The notes under the pieces were generated by a model. That model made no database searches. It was not told the origin of the DNA and was given only the letters and a program-made list of their open reading frames with translations. From Paramecium tetraurelia (taxonomy: Eukaryota > Ciliophora > Oligohymenophorea > Peniculida > Parameciidae), in the NCBI RefSeq assembly GCF_000165425.1, contig NW_001799222.1, forward strand, positions 186,001 to 250,000: a stretch of 64,000 bases of DNA, read 5' to 3'. This document shows, piece by piece, positions 1 to 11,158 of this stretch (the stretch's first letter is position 1; the number at the start of each line of letters is the position of its first letter). The translations under genes were made by a program, and so were the position numbers.

Positions 1-523
1 TTGGAAAAGGTATTAATTCAAAGAGAAGTAGGCTAATATTTTAGATTGATAGAGAATTATGATGAGGCTATTGAATGGTATGATAAAGTGATAAAAATAA
101 AACCAAATCATATAAATGCAATTTGGGGAAAAGGTTAATAATAAGTTTTATCTGTGTAGGCGAATCATTAAGAATGCAAGACAAATTCAGAAAGGCAATC
201 GCTTATTTTGACAAGGTTCTGAAATACCATCCAAAGCATTTCTTGTCTCTATATGGCAAAGGTATCATCAAAAACTATATGTTTTTCAAGGAGAAGCACT
301 TAGAATGCTCAAGTATAATTATGATGCTTCTGTTGAATACAAACAAGCACTTGAATTGTAGCCTAACCATATTAAAGGATTATTTGGATATGGGGAAGTA
401 TTAAAACTGATGAGAAAGTACCAATAATCTTTGGTATGCTACAAGAAAATCTTGGAAATAGATTAAGGCAATATGGAAGCAGTGTAGTTGAAATGTAACT
501 ATCTATTATTGAAATTTAGATGA
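1..523 (+). CDS. TPR-repeat protein, 3' part
   Basis: The gene enters from the left edge already in frame and ends at TGA 521-523. At least three tetratricopeptide units are visible; two read YDEAIEWYDKVIKIKPNH and RKAIAYFDKVLKYHPKH. TPRs are helical-pair scaffolds for protein-protein binding, so the partner cannot be inferred. Introns at 134-159 (26 nt) and 262-290 (29 nt) fall inside repeats and, once removed, restore repeat spacing. With the ciliate code the visible part gives 155 residues. The N-terminus is missing, so total length and any catalytic domain are unknown. Confidence 0.88.
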
Positions 524-748
524 GGTAGAACATTTCATTTCATAAATGTAATAAAAGGAATAGATTAATATAATGAGAAAGTAAGATCTCTAAAGCAATA
601 GTAAATTTTTTGATGGTCTTTAAACCAATACTCTAAATTTTAGAAAAAAGTTTTGAATAAAAACAAAGATGTATATGATAATACTAAAAAATTTTCAATT
701 ATTAATACAAAAATGAAAAGCTCTATTAATTTTTTGAATAGTAATTTA

Positions 749-2050
749 TCAATCATGATCATGTTATTTTTTTTTCTCTTCCTTTTTTCTTCTAACCTCC
801 TTGAATTTGGTTCTTAATTTAGCATCGTGTCTTTAAAGATTTTCTAAATTTTCTTTTTCTATTTATGCCTTATCGATATCCAAAGCTGCCAAATTTGTAT
901 AATCTCCTCTCAGTTACGCATCAGATGGTAGAAATGGAGGTTTGATGGTTACTTAATGTGGTTACTAAATATGATTTATGTATATTTACCATATGTCGAT
1001 GATCCCAATATCGTACGCCATCAAACTCTATGTATCCCATGTAAGTACCAAATATTTTACACAATTCTTATTAGCCCATATTAATGGATCCTTCAAAATA
1101 ATCGGTAGCTTTTCTTTTAACTTTTCCAAATTTTAAAGTTGCAGTCAATCCTTTATTTGTCTAATACGTAGAAACACCAAGAGTCTTGATGAATTACTAA
1201 TAATATACTTCAACTTTCATTGAACCCATGATAGTTCCACTGTAAAGTTCATAGGCAAAATTATAATCAATTCTCTGGCCCCCATTGAATATTATGGTTC
1301 TTTTACCCTTATTCTTGAGAGTGATAGAGTTAAGTCCAGCCGAGGCTTCGTAACAATAATTTCTAATCATATACAAAGGTGATACCCAAAGTATTTATAA
1401 GAATCATCTCTACCAACACCATAGAATTAGCTTATGGGTGGGTGGTGACTAATTTACTCTGCATATAAAGTTGTTCCATCTGACAAGAAACCTTCGACAG
1501 TTTCTCCCAAGATAGGATTTAAAGGCTTGTGGAAACTCAGGTTTATGTGGAATGTAGCTATGGTAGCAGTTATGACCAATTTCAACTACTCCATAAAATC
1601 TACTGTTTGAACGGCTCGGTTGATATACAAAGGAAAGAATATGGTAGATTATAAATTTTTCTCCAAAGCCGATTTGGCAATCATTGCCTTAATTGGAAAA
1701 CTGATTTTAGTGAGATTCATGTCTCCAGATAAAATTTTACGTCCGATTTGCTAAATCACATAGGTCCCCACGGATCTCATACATTTGATTTGCTTTTTAT
1801 CTTCGAATTTCTTTCCACCATCTTTCTATGCTTGATCACATCTAGAGTCATCCTTAGATTGAATCGGTTGAAATGTTGCTACCTTTTATTATATAATATC
1901 ATATGGATCATTATTGAAATGCCTAATAAGATTATTGATTTTCTCATACTCTTCTGTGATGTAAAATTGCACAGCATCAGGAGCAGTTTATTAGACTTGT
2001 TATATTCTTATATCGTTATCCAAATCTTCTGAACTTAAGGTGCTATTCAT
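749..2050 (-). CDS. Oxysterol-binding-protein-related lipid transfer protein
   Basis: This 417-residue protein carries the OSBP/ORP signature as EQISHHPPISQFYG near residue 198. It also has a lipid-binding core (NPILGETVEGF just before it) and a C-terminal LPSDAQLR block followed by a charged tail. ORPs exchange sterols or phosphatidylserine against phosphoinositides at membrane contacts. No PH domain or ankyrin repeats precede the core, so it is a short ORP. Introns are 1363-1385 (23 nt) and 965-989 (25 nt). The start is the first in-frame ATG after the divergent spacer, and the length fits short ORPs. Confidence 0.93.
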
Positions 2051-2340
2051 TTTATTTATTTAATTAAAATCAAATCATTTTTCAATGATAAAATTCATAA
2101 AATCACTTACTCACTTTTAATCCACATTGACCATTTCATATTTCTAAGTACTTTAAAAGTTCTAAAATTTATCATTCAAAAAAGATGTTAAAATAATTTT
2201 ACATTTTACATTGTTGTTTTAATATTATTACATATTTACTTAGGTTTTAATTTAGCTGATAATATGATGTGTACAGATATTATAGGAAGTAATTCGATTA
2301 ATTAGCATTTGATTAATTTGTTTATTTTAATAATTATTTG

Positions 2341-2847
2341 ATGCTGATCAGCAGTGCAAAGCAATCTGTTAGATCAAGTAACAATGAAAGCACAAATTTT
2401 AATTCTAGATTATGTAGAAACCTCTAATCGATGACAATAAGTGCAAGATTCTAAACAGAATTATTATAATTGGAATAATAAAATGAACCATTTTTATTCA
2501 GTTAATAACGATCAACACTTAGGTAATGAATAATTAAATTTAGTTCTGTGGATTTTAGTAGATAAATTAGTTCTAAACAATCATGTAGATCTAGTATGCC
2601 AAATATCAATATTAATGGATATCATAATCCATGTTCTAAAAGAAAAAATGATAGAATGATCCTAAGAACAACACCTTGTCTTATCTATATGCCTGGACTT
2701 AAAAGAGAAGACATCAAGGAAGATACATCATCATAACTCGCTTATCAAAAACAGATTAGAAGTCCTCTTTTGAAAACTCCCATTAAACACATAAGCTTTT
2801 AATTTAGAAATAGAGATAAGTGCAATCCACTCCATAAAATAAATTGA
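2341..2847 (+). CDS. Hypothetical protein, 161 aa
   Basis: A small two-exon gene (intron 2523-2543, 21 nt) coding for 161 residues. It is rich in Ser, Asn, Arg and Lys and has no membrane segment or recognisable domain. A Pro-containing segment (CLIYMPGLKREDIKED) sits in the middle and the C-terminus is basic. It diverges from the OSBP gene across about 290 bp and faces the small coiled-coil gene downstream. I do not recognise it. Support comes from ciliate-code openness and an exon sum divisible by three. Confidence 0.72.
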
Positions 2848-2954
2848 CTTTTTCAATAATCATTAATAAATTTGGATTGATGCATATTCTTCCTTAAGAT
2901 ACTTTCAATTTAATTAAGATTTTTGATTATGATATAAATGTTAGATGATAATCT

Positions 2955-3404
2955 TCACTTAGTAAGCGATTAATTGAATTTTTCGATATTTTTAATATCT
3001 CTTTAGTATCTAGTTCGCTCTTACAGTCGAAGTTATTGGAGCGTCTTTGTTTCAGTCATATAAAGGTCTAGTTTTTACTACTAATGTTTTTGTTGAGCCT
3101 TTGATGCACTAAGTTCTTTTCTGAGATTGAGATTTTCAAGTATTAGTTTTTCCTATTGAGAGAGAAGGGATTCAATTTATTAAGATGTCTTTGAATTCAT
3201 GTCATTGATCAGTTTGTCTTTGGCAGCCAATTCTTTTTTCAATTACTCAATTGTTTCAATGTTTGTTTGAATGTTGGAAAATGTTTATTAAAATTTAACA
3301 GTTTGAGGTTCGAGTGTAACTATAGAATCGGCACTTCGTTTTGTTTAATTCGGGGATTAGAACATTTGGTGAAGTTCATCTTATGTAATATATAGTGGAT
3401 TCAT
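2955..3404 (-). CDS. Small coiled-coil protein, 149 aa
   Basis: An intronless 149-residue protein. After about 45 polar residues it becomes a continuous heptad coiled coil (for example IETIEQLKKELAAKDKLI and QEKLILENLNLRKELSA). It ends in a basic stretch and lacks membrane segments or catalytic motifs. Such proteins are often cytoskeletal or basal-body components in ciliates, but that is inference. Its ATG lies only 28 bp from the ATG of the divergent gene at 3433. Confidence 0.75.
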
Positions 3405-3432
3405 AAAAGGAAATAAATATATTTTATTTCTA

Positions 3433-4133
3433 ATGCAATAAGATAATTAAGCTCAAGAAGCACAAATTTTAGAAGATTTAATTATCGAAGACTTCTAAAA
3501 AGTGATCACTTCATTGACAGATGCCCAGGTTGCCATTAATTATTTTGAAGATGATCCTGAAAATCCTAAAATATTAGTATTCCTGAACTTAGTAATCCAA
3601 TCTCTAAATCAATCCAAATCGAATTACTAATCAATCAACATCAAATATTCGAACTTAATGGCCAAAATCAAATTGATAAAACAACATGTTAAAGAATTAT
3701 GTTAGGAAATTAAGATCTAAATTAAATACAACACAATAGTTGATGAATATCTTTCTTTCTTTACAAACAAAATATTGGATCAATAGATTGGCATAGAGGA
3801 AAAGAAGCAATTTAATGTATCCTCAAAAGAGTCAACAAATGTTTCAGAACTCTTAAGTGCTCTCCCTGTAGAAAAATGGAATCATGATATCTTTATATCC
3901 AAAGAGTAGATTATTGCTAGTCTAATGTAAATTTTATAATTAATTATAGGAAGAGAAAAGGAAAGCTATTTTTGGAGATGTAGATGCTTTGGATTAACAC
4001 AGTCAAGTCAGAACCTAAAGTGGAGGAATATGGAAAACCTTTGTATTTGAGAGCAAGTTACAAGTCTGACTTGATTTTCTTTGGTGTTGCAGTATGTTTA
4101 TGCATAGTAGTTGCTTATTGCATGAGTTAATGA
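3433..4133 (+). CDS. C-tail-anchored membrane protein, 225 aa
   Basis: Two exons (intron 3927-3949, 23 nt) code for 225 residues. The N-terminal 190 are helical and polar. A single hydrophobic segment (LIFFGVAVCLCIVVAYCM) ends two residues before the stop. This tail-anchored topology is typical of SNAREs and outer-membrane adaptors. The cytosolic helices could be a divergent SNARE or Sec20-like protein, but no zero-layer residue is clear, so I leave it unnamed. The next gene starts 29 bp downstream on the same strand. Confidence 0.78.
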
Positions 4134-4162
4134 TAATTATAATAAAATTAATAATATATTTG

Positions 4163-6529
4163 ATGGATAATGAGATCAATAATTAAGATTAATAATAACA
4201 ATAATTTCTAGTTGACGAAAGTGTAAAACCATAGAATTTATTTACTAATCATCTTATCTCATCTAATAGAAGGAGTTACACAAATTTTTCTCAATCTCAA
4301 CTCATTCAGTCAAATCTCCCTTAATTATTAGAAAAAGTGTTAATACATATTTTATCTGAATAACTAATAGAAATGGGTACATTCGTAGTTGTTGACAATT
4401 GTGATTTAGAATTGTTTTGTTCATAACTATCTGTCTAACCACTTAAAGATTTTATTTAAAATTAGGATAGCTCCAAGTTACATCCTTAATAATTGTAGCA
4501 TTATCAAAATTATGAAAAGGATTTAGAAACAATTAAGATATAGATTGACCCAAGGAAATTAAGAATGTTGATTGTTTAATGTAATAAACTTGTTGTAACA
4601 TACAAATCTATCCAATTATTGATTAACAAATTTAAAGTACAGATGTATGCTAATTCTATTGATGGTGAATTGAGTAGGCTACAATGTCATCATCTACTTG
4701 AAAAAATAGAATAAGAACTTTCTCAAATATAGAAATATCACGATGTAGTTAAATAAAAATTAGCAGAGAAAAACGAAATTGCTTAATTTTTAAATTATCC
4801 CATAAAAGATGTGTATAAATAAGAAATCAAACGATAATTTTGTTTAATATTCATCCAAAAAGATTAATAGACATTCCCTTAAAAATAGAGAACTGAAATC
4901 TAGCCTACTTTAACAATCCATAAAAAACTTCCTAGTTATCGATAATCTACAATTAGTTTGTTAAGACCTGGCAAACATACTCAATCTATTTCAAATGACA
5001 ATAGAATTAGTGAAGAAATCTCAATAAAAAGCAGAATTACTTAACATTTTTATTCAATTGAAAAAAAAATCAATGATACAATGTCTTAGAAATAATTATC
5101 CTTCTTATAAAAATATAAAACTAAATTTTCCAATACTACTTATGACTCATTCACCATGAAATTAATCGAAAATATTTACTTATCAATTTAGACCAATTTT
5201 CTAATTAATAATATAGATGAAGTATTTGAGAATTACAACGATCAAATTAATCTTTAGCAATTATAAACAATTATGAAATTACTCAAAACTTAAACTTGTA
5301 TTAACATATTTGAGAAAATAATAAACTCTAAATCGATTTAGCTTAATGAAGAGTTGTGCAGTAAAGATCTAAAAGCCAAATGTAAATAAGATCTAAAGAT
5401 AATCTCGGATATTTTTACATAAGAATAACTTATAAGACTACATCAAAATATCCATCAACTAAATTAAACGATAACTTCATATTTAAATTAATTAGACAGT
5501 ATAATCCATTAAATATTAGACGGAAATAAAAATACCATTAACTTCAATTTACTTTAAATATAGGCAGATTTCTAGCAAATATCTGAAGATATTATCTCGA
5601 GAATGTATGGTTAAACTTTACTTATGCTAAAGTATATTCAAAATAATAGCATCATTTTATTGTAGTCTTTATCAAATTTCCTTTCTAAAACTAATTTTTC
5701 TGAATAGCATTTACTCCTTTATCCATTTCAATAATTGGCATCCGCAATCAATAAGACGATAAATTAGGTATTGCATCAAGCCTAAAATGAAATTGTAAGT
5801 AATCTCTTATTTGAAACTTATATATGCATTATTTCAAAACATATGATCGATAGAAGATAATAATATATTGAATAGCTAAATTCGTAAAGTAAGTTAATCA
5901 TGTTGCAAATTTCTTAAATCATCTAAGGGAAGTTACTAAAACAGTAGATTTACTCATATTCCCAATCAAAGGTTTACTTATATGATCTTAATGAAATTTA
6001 ATAATCCATCGAATGGCTATTTGATTAACATATTCTTAAGAAACAAATTAATAGAACTATGGATTCAATTGAAGAATTTTCATTTTTTATCACGCAAATA
6101 ATATCTTAGATTAAGGCTCTATTTGAGGAGGAATTTTTTAATGAAAATATTAAGTATAATAGAATTGCTTCCTAATTACAACTATTTGAAAACTATGTTA
6201 AATAAGAAATTCTAAAGAAGCCTTCAGAGCAACAGCTGAAAATTCAATGGTCAAACAAAATATTTAGACTCTTCCATAAAATCAATAATGAATATTTACC
6301 AACGTCAAGATCAATGACAAGAAGAAAATAAACAACAGAACCAAAATCTTTAGATAATCAAACTGCTTTATAAAGCCCAGCCCAATCTTCATAATAATAA
6401 AAGCTCACATTTTTTAAACAGAGTATATATGTAAAAGGTAATAGAACACATATTTAATAAACTGAAAGATTAACATAATCCACTGTAAAGTTTAAAGACT
6501 AAAAGGAATTGGAAAAAAAAATAAGTTGA
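4163..6529 (+). CDS. Large glutamine-rich helical protein, 788 aa
   Basis: A single intronless frame of 789 codons with no TGA. The protein is polar and Gln/Asn/Lys-rich, with long predicted helices and short coiled-coil runs (for example SNFLSKTNFSEQHLLLYP). The C-terminal 60 residues are basic and Ser/Thr-rich. I see no membrane segment, Cys cluster or catalytic motif. It may be a structural or trafficking subunit; long helices in the last 400 residues recall exocyst or GARP-type rods, but that is speculative. Confidence 0.8.
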
Positions 6530-7073
6530 AAATTAATTATTATACTTTTAATTCATGATACACAATAATTAATATTATAAGTATTCTTTTAGATATTTAA
6601 AGAACAAAATTTTTGATTTTCCTTTACTAATTATCTTATGGTTTAATAGAAAGAGGAATAATATAATTTTAAGAATAATTTTTTTGCTTTTTATTTATTT
6701 TATTAAGTTCGTAAATTAATTAAAAAAATACAAAATATATCTTTATATGACTTTCTTTAGTTCCTCATGAATTAATTTTCTCTTGTTGGGATGGTTAAAC
6801 GGTTAGGACTTATGTTTTATTAAGCAAGTCTTAGAGGATTTAAAAATAGTATTATACTAAAAGAAAGTAAATATTGGAAATTAAAGTAGATATGAAGATT
6901 ATTGATAATGTTTAACGATAAAAATATGAGTAAATATATTATATTGCCAATTTGAAATAAAGATTAATAAAATTTAATTGCTTTGTAATGAATTATATGA
7001 ATATATGAGTTAGAATAAATGCACATAAGTATTTGAAAGAAACTGATTTATATAATAAATCATTGATTATATA
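6530..7073. other. Intergenic, convergent 3' flanks
   Basis: This AT-rich stretch lies between two convergent genes. It has no sustained ciliate-code frame. A tRNA-like string near 6788-6835 was examined and rejected. Confidence 0.6.
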
Positions 7074-7977
7074 TCACATCTCAGTTAACCTTTTTTTTAT
7101 TTCTTGAATCAGATTCTCTTGAGTAGTTTGTTTTAATTTAAACCATTAGTTCAAATGATTGGCACTCAATCTTTCCTCAGGTTGGATACTAAACATTTAA
7201 ACGAATAAATTTTTGCATTCTTGATCTAAGTTTGATCGTATGTCCTTCCAATAGGTGTCCCATTGTTTATTTTTAATTAAATTCCACCATGGATCATGAT
7301 TGTCTGGATTATTTGATTCAAAGGGAGGATGACCAGTTATTAAAATGAAAAATATAACAGCAACCGAAAACAAGTCACTCTTTATATAATTTGGATTTGA
7401 TGTCCATATTTCTGGAGCAGTGTATCCTTCACTACCAGCTATGGTTTATTTTTCGATTGCCATCTTCCCATTCCATCTGGCAAAACCGAAATCACATAAT
7501 TTGATATTGTATTAACTATCTATAAGAACATTTGATAATTTAAGATCTCCATGAGTAAATCCTTATTCATGCATATAAGTTAGAGCTAGAGTTACCTGAT
7601 ACATGAGGGAGGCAGCTATGCAAACTGGAAATGGAGAGGATTTGATCAATTAAACTAAGGTGCCATAGGGACAATATTGAAGGACCAGACATGTGAAATC
7701 TTGGCTGTAGCCGAATAGCTCAATTATATGGGGATGCTTGATGTGGATGAGAATTTGTATTTCATTCTTAGTAACTTCAAGTTATTGGAAGTAATACGAA
7801 TAAGTTAATGGCGGTGTCTTATATTTTTTGGGCTTGGCACTTCAAGGCATATTCTTTCTTTTCGTTTCCTTTGGTCTCAAGCGCGAGAAGAACTTTAGCA
7901 TCATGTCCTTCACCCAAGGTAGATTAGATTTTTAAGCCTTAGAAAAACTGGGGAGGTAATGCCTAAACTTGTTGCAT
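7074..7977 (-). CDS. Serine/threonine protein kinase, 285 aa
   Basis: A compact protein kinase with little outside the catalytic domain. Seen in order: glycine loop LGEGHDAKVLLA near residue 20, ATP-site lysine in YALKH near 49, catalytic loop HGDLKLSN, magnesium loop CDFGFAR, APEIW, and the C-lobe D-x-FSVAVIFF segment. HRD is HGD: the Asp and the following Lys are kept but Arg is lost, typical of kinases not activated through a loop phosphate. Two adjacent 23-nt introns (7818-7840 and 7775-7797) must both be removed to keep the N-lobe in frame. The family is probably CAMK/ULK-like; the substrate is unknown. Confidence 0.9.
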
Positions 7978-8161
7978 TCGAATAATCTTAAATTAAATTA
8001 TGTAAAATCATGAACTTAATTTAATATTGGACATAAACTCTAATCTCTTGCCCTCTCTAAAAGATAATGATGCGGCAATTCTCTAATTTATAAAGATTAT
8101 TTTAGAATTATAGTCATGTATAGATTATCATAATTAATTTACAATCAATTTGCTTCTAATT

Positions 8162-8455
8162 ATGGCATTTATTAACTCTACAGGAGTGGTTGAAATTAAG
8201 ATTTTGAATATAAAAACTAATTTCAAAATCTTACAAACTTTGAATAGTGTAACTTTTCAAGAAAGGAGTCTATGATGATTTGAGAATCCAAAATTATAAA
8301 CCTCCTAAGTTAAAGTAAATATCGATACTATAAGGGCAAATAAAATTTTAGAAGTCTAATATCATATTCATAATTTCTCAATTTTTCAATTAGAGTAGGA
8401 CTACTACAATAAGTATTTGAAAATGTGTAACGAAGCTAGCAAAGAATAAATTTGA
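8162..8455 (+). CDS. Possible small gene, 82 aa
   Basis: A short candidate needing two introns (22 nt near 8252-8273 and 23 nt near 8413-8435) to reach TGA 8453-8455. The translation starts MAFINSTGVVEIKIL and has no recognisable domain. The first intron places a GTG at the donor. This may be a decaying gene or chance openness in AT-rich DNA. Confidence 0.25.
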
Positions 8456-8716
8456 TTAGATTTATATAATCTAATTAGAGATTTTAAATAAGAGGTTCTG
8501 AGGAATAAAGGACTAAAATTAGAAGTTTAATTAGCAACATGGATTGCACATGGAGGAAAATAGGATAAGCATTTCAATACAATATTGACTGAAATTCTGT
8601 TAATACTTTAAGTGGTATAGCTATTATCATTTAATCCTAAAGACATATATGAGGCCAATCAGGCAAATTTAAGTGAATTGCAGTGTGAATCCTTTTTTTT
8701 AGGTATTAATGGATGA
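8423..8716 (+). CDS. Possible small gene or gene remnant, 86 aa
   Basis: An open frame ending at TGA 8714-8716 that overlaps the previous candidate. A start at 8423 works only if 8427-8459 is a 33-nt intron, which would be among the longest here. The peptide looks helical and non-random (LRNKGLKLEVQLATWIAHGG) but I cannot assign it. It could equally be the 3' end of a pseudogene. Confidence 0.25.
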
Positions 8717-9298
8717 CTAACTTTATTGCCTTGGCTTGTTCAGGTAGTATGATACATAATTTAAAATTATAAATTAGTAAAATGTCAGAAATCTTGAACT
8801 ACCAAATTATGTACATAAATTATTAATATTTTACAATATTTAAGGATTAAATAATCCATATTTAATATAAAAAGGCTATCTATTATTATTTAATAAAAAT
8901 TTTGTTTAATTCTTGTGTTTTTATAATTCATTTTATCTATTAAATTTTCAATGAGTTTATTATTTAATAAATATATTAGTATCTTTATTTTGAGCTTCAA
9001 ATAATGGTAATCATATCTTTAAATTATATGAGTCTAAATTTCACATTCAATTAATCAAAATTATGATGAATCTAAGAATTTTTAAACAATCTTTCTTAAT
9101 TAGATTTGTTTTTTAATTCAGATCAAGGTGTCAATTTAATCCAAAATATTTTTGATAAATCTTATAATTATATGAATGGATGATGGCTAATTCTTATCAA
9201 TTAACTAGTGTAATTAATTAATTCTATTGTATTCTATTGTATTTTCTTCAAAGTCATCACTATTTTTGGATAAGAAATCTATTACGGAGTGATTTAAG
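8717..9298. other. Intergenic, nothing seen
   Basis: AT-rich sequence with only very short ciliate-code frames on either strand. No repeat or RNA gene was recognised. Confidence 0.6.
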
Positions 9299-9641
9299 AT
9301 GCTTCCTCTACTTTCTAAATAGTTCTATAATCAATATAAAAGTTCATATCAAAACTAATAAGATTGGATTGATTCATCTTTAGACAGTTTTATCTCCAGA
9401 CTAAAGAATTTATCTACTAATCTAAAGAAACCAACTATAAGAGTTGAAAAGTCTTATTATTATTAAGATATAAATATAAAGGATTTAATAGGAATTCATA
9501 AAAAGGAACAAAAAGATTTTACAGTTAATAAACATAAAAAGAAATCTGTAATTAAATTCCTGCATAAACAGTATAATATTATTTAAAACTAGAAAAGTCA
9601 AATATTACAAAATTAAATTAATAAGTTATCTGATCTTTTGA
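9299..9641 (+). CDS. Hypothetical basic protein, 106 aa
   Basis: Two exons (intron 9571-9592, 22 nt) give 106 residues ending at TGA 9639-9641, 15 bp before the next gene's ATG. The protein is Lys/Ser/Tyr-rich with no known domain. Without the intron the same frame stays open to about 10137, over the PH-kinase exons; I reject that reading because the kinase frame is better supported. The model is plausible but weak. Confidence 0.45.
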
Positions 9642-9656
9642 GTATCATACTCAATA

Positions 9657-10923
9657 ATGTAAAAGAATATAAGCTCATATTAAAAATAATATTAATGCGC
9701 TGTATAACATTTGAAGATCAAATTCAATAACAGTAAAATTAAATTCATTCATCTAAAATAATACAATGGTATTATTAAAATGTTATGGCAAAGGAAATAT
9801 CGGATTTTTAAACTGCGATCATCCGATAAGTTATTATATTTTATAAATTATCAGATAATTAATTTTTATACATGATCTGCTACAAAAGGAAATTCTTTTC
9901 AATCGAAAAGTACAACATTTTTATGTTAAAAGAAGGGATCCAATTTTCAAATGTAATTTTAAACGTATTATCAAGGATTAACACTCACTAGTAATATAGC
10001 TTTATTCGTTTGAACCGAAAATCAATTGGATTAAAAATGATAATTCTGACTTAATCTCATTTGAATTGTGCCAGAACAAAAATAAGTAGAACTTCAAATT
10101 TGCTCCGCATATTGGAAAACTATTAAAAGAGTTTATGAATGGGAAGGTCTGCTTTTAAGGAATAAATAATCACTATAAAATTGCCTAATATATCTAGAAA
10201 AGAAATTATGGTTCTGTATTTATCTTATTCTACTATTTTAGATAGTTCGAATGAGAAATATTTTCAACGAGGAATTAGTCACATGCAAAATTCTTAAATA
10301 GGGAACAGCGGAATAAGAACTGGTAAAATTTATGAGTAATAAAGGTATTTCGAAATGAAGTAATTGCCCTATAGTTTTTAAATCATAAAAATATTCCCAA
10401 GTTAAAAGAATATTATATTGAATCACACCATAACTATATAATATACGAGTTTATAGAAGGAGCTTCTTTGGATAATTTCATCAAGAAAAATATACTTAAT
10501 AAGGATCAAATTTATAAAATAATGAAGGTAAATTTTTGAAATTATCTATAGGATTTATTGGCAATAGTAAAATATTTACATAAAGAAGGATTCAGTCATT
10601 AAAACATCAAATTAGAGAACGTTTTTTATTGTTCAATCTAGGATCATATAACTTTAATTGATTTCGGATAATCAAAAATAAAGAATATAATACATTTAAA
10701 ACATGTTTCATCAATATACACTGAAATTACTTAAGATTAGACAAATGCCAATACAGATAGTAACAGGGAGTCTTCCATGGAATAAGATTATAAAGATTGT
10801 GGAATTGTGTTTTTGTAATTGTAAGCAATTCTAAATAAATTTAAGAATAACTCGAAAAATATTGAACAGTTAAGAATTGCTAAAACTGAAAGAAAATGGA
10901 ATAATTCGTTAGATTGTTACTGA
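9657..10923 (+). CDS. PH-domain protein with degenerate kinase domain
   Basis: Five exons (introns 9830-9854, 10216-10241, 10323-10344, 10528-10551) code for 389 residues. Residues 30-145 look like a PH domain, opening YNGIIKMLWQRKYRIFKL. A kinase N-lobe follows, with YGSIVRM and ATP-site lysine in VTCKILK, then LNHKNIPKL and the hinge YEFIEGASLDNF. The catalytic loop reads SHQNIKLENV: HRD is HQN, so the proton-acceptor Asp is Asn. DFG is intact (LIDFGQSK). The frame closes in the C-lobe at 10921, while C-lobe-like sequence continues in another frame to 11047. It is probably a pseudokinase, perhaps decaying. Confidence 0.8.
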
Positions 10924-11047
10924 GTTTCATAATTAAAATGTCTCTAAATTTATTATGAAACTTATTAACTATAGTAATTTATAAACCTTAGACAATCTTA
11001 ATTTTGCATAGACCTTTTATGAACCTATTGCGTCTATGAAATACTGA
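10924..11047 (+). pseudogene. Out-of-frame kinase C-lobe remnant
   Basis: Directly after the stop of the PH-kinase gene, the +1 frame reads VSKFIMKLINYSNLQTLDNL up to TGA 11045-11047. This resembles the last helices of a kinase domain (the usual 'LI..LL..NP..R.TLDEAL' block). No intron of acceptable size restores the frame, so I read it as the detached end of that gene. Confidence 0.4.
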
Positions 11048-11158
11048 AAATTTTGAAACTATTTAATTTGTATAATCGAAGTTTTGTTGATTTAATATAT
11101 GTGTACTCTTAATTAAGGAATTAATTCATTAAGTTTAATAAAATTTATTTATCCAAAG

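Noticed and set aside
6785-6850. tRNA-like string with a D-arm-like GGTTAAACGGTTAGG
   Set aside because: An anticodon-like hairpin can be drawn, but there is no T-arm GTTCRA motif and no matching acceptor stem.
9299-10137. One long open frame (about 279 codons) across the PH-kinase 5' exons
   Set aside because: The PH and kinase motifs lie in other frames joined by normal introns; the long frame is best explained by the rarity of TGA in AT-rich DNA. Only its first part, ended by a 22-nt intron, is kept as a weak gene.
9766-10215. Alternative start for the PH-kinase at ATG 9766
   Set aside because: It skips the strand that contains GIIKMLWQRKYRIFKL, which fits the start of a PH domain once the 25-nt intron at 9830 is removed.
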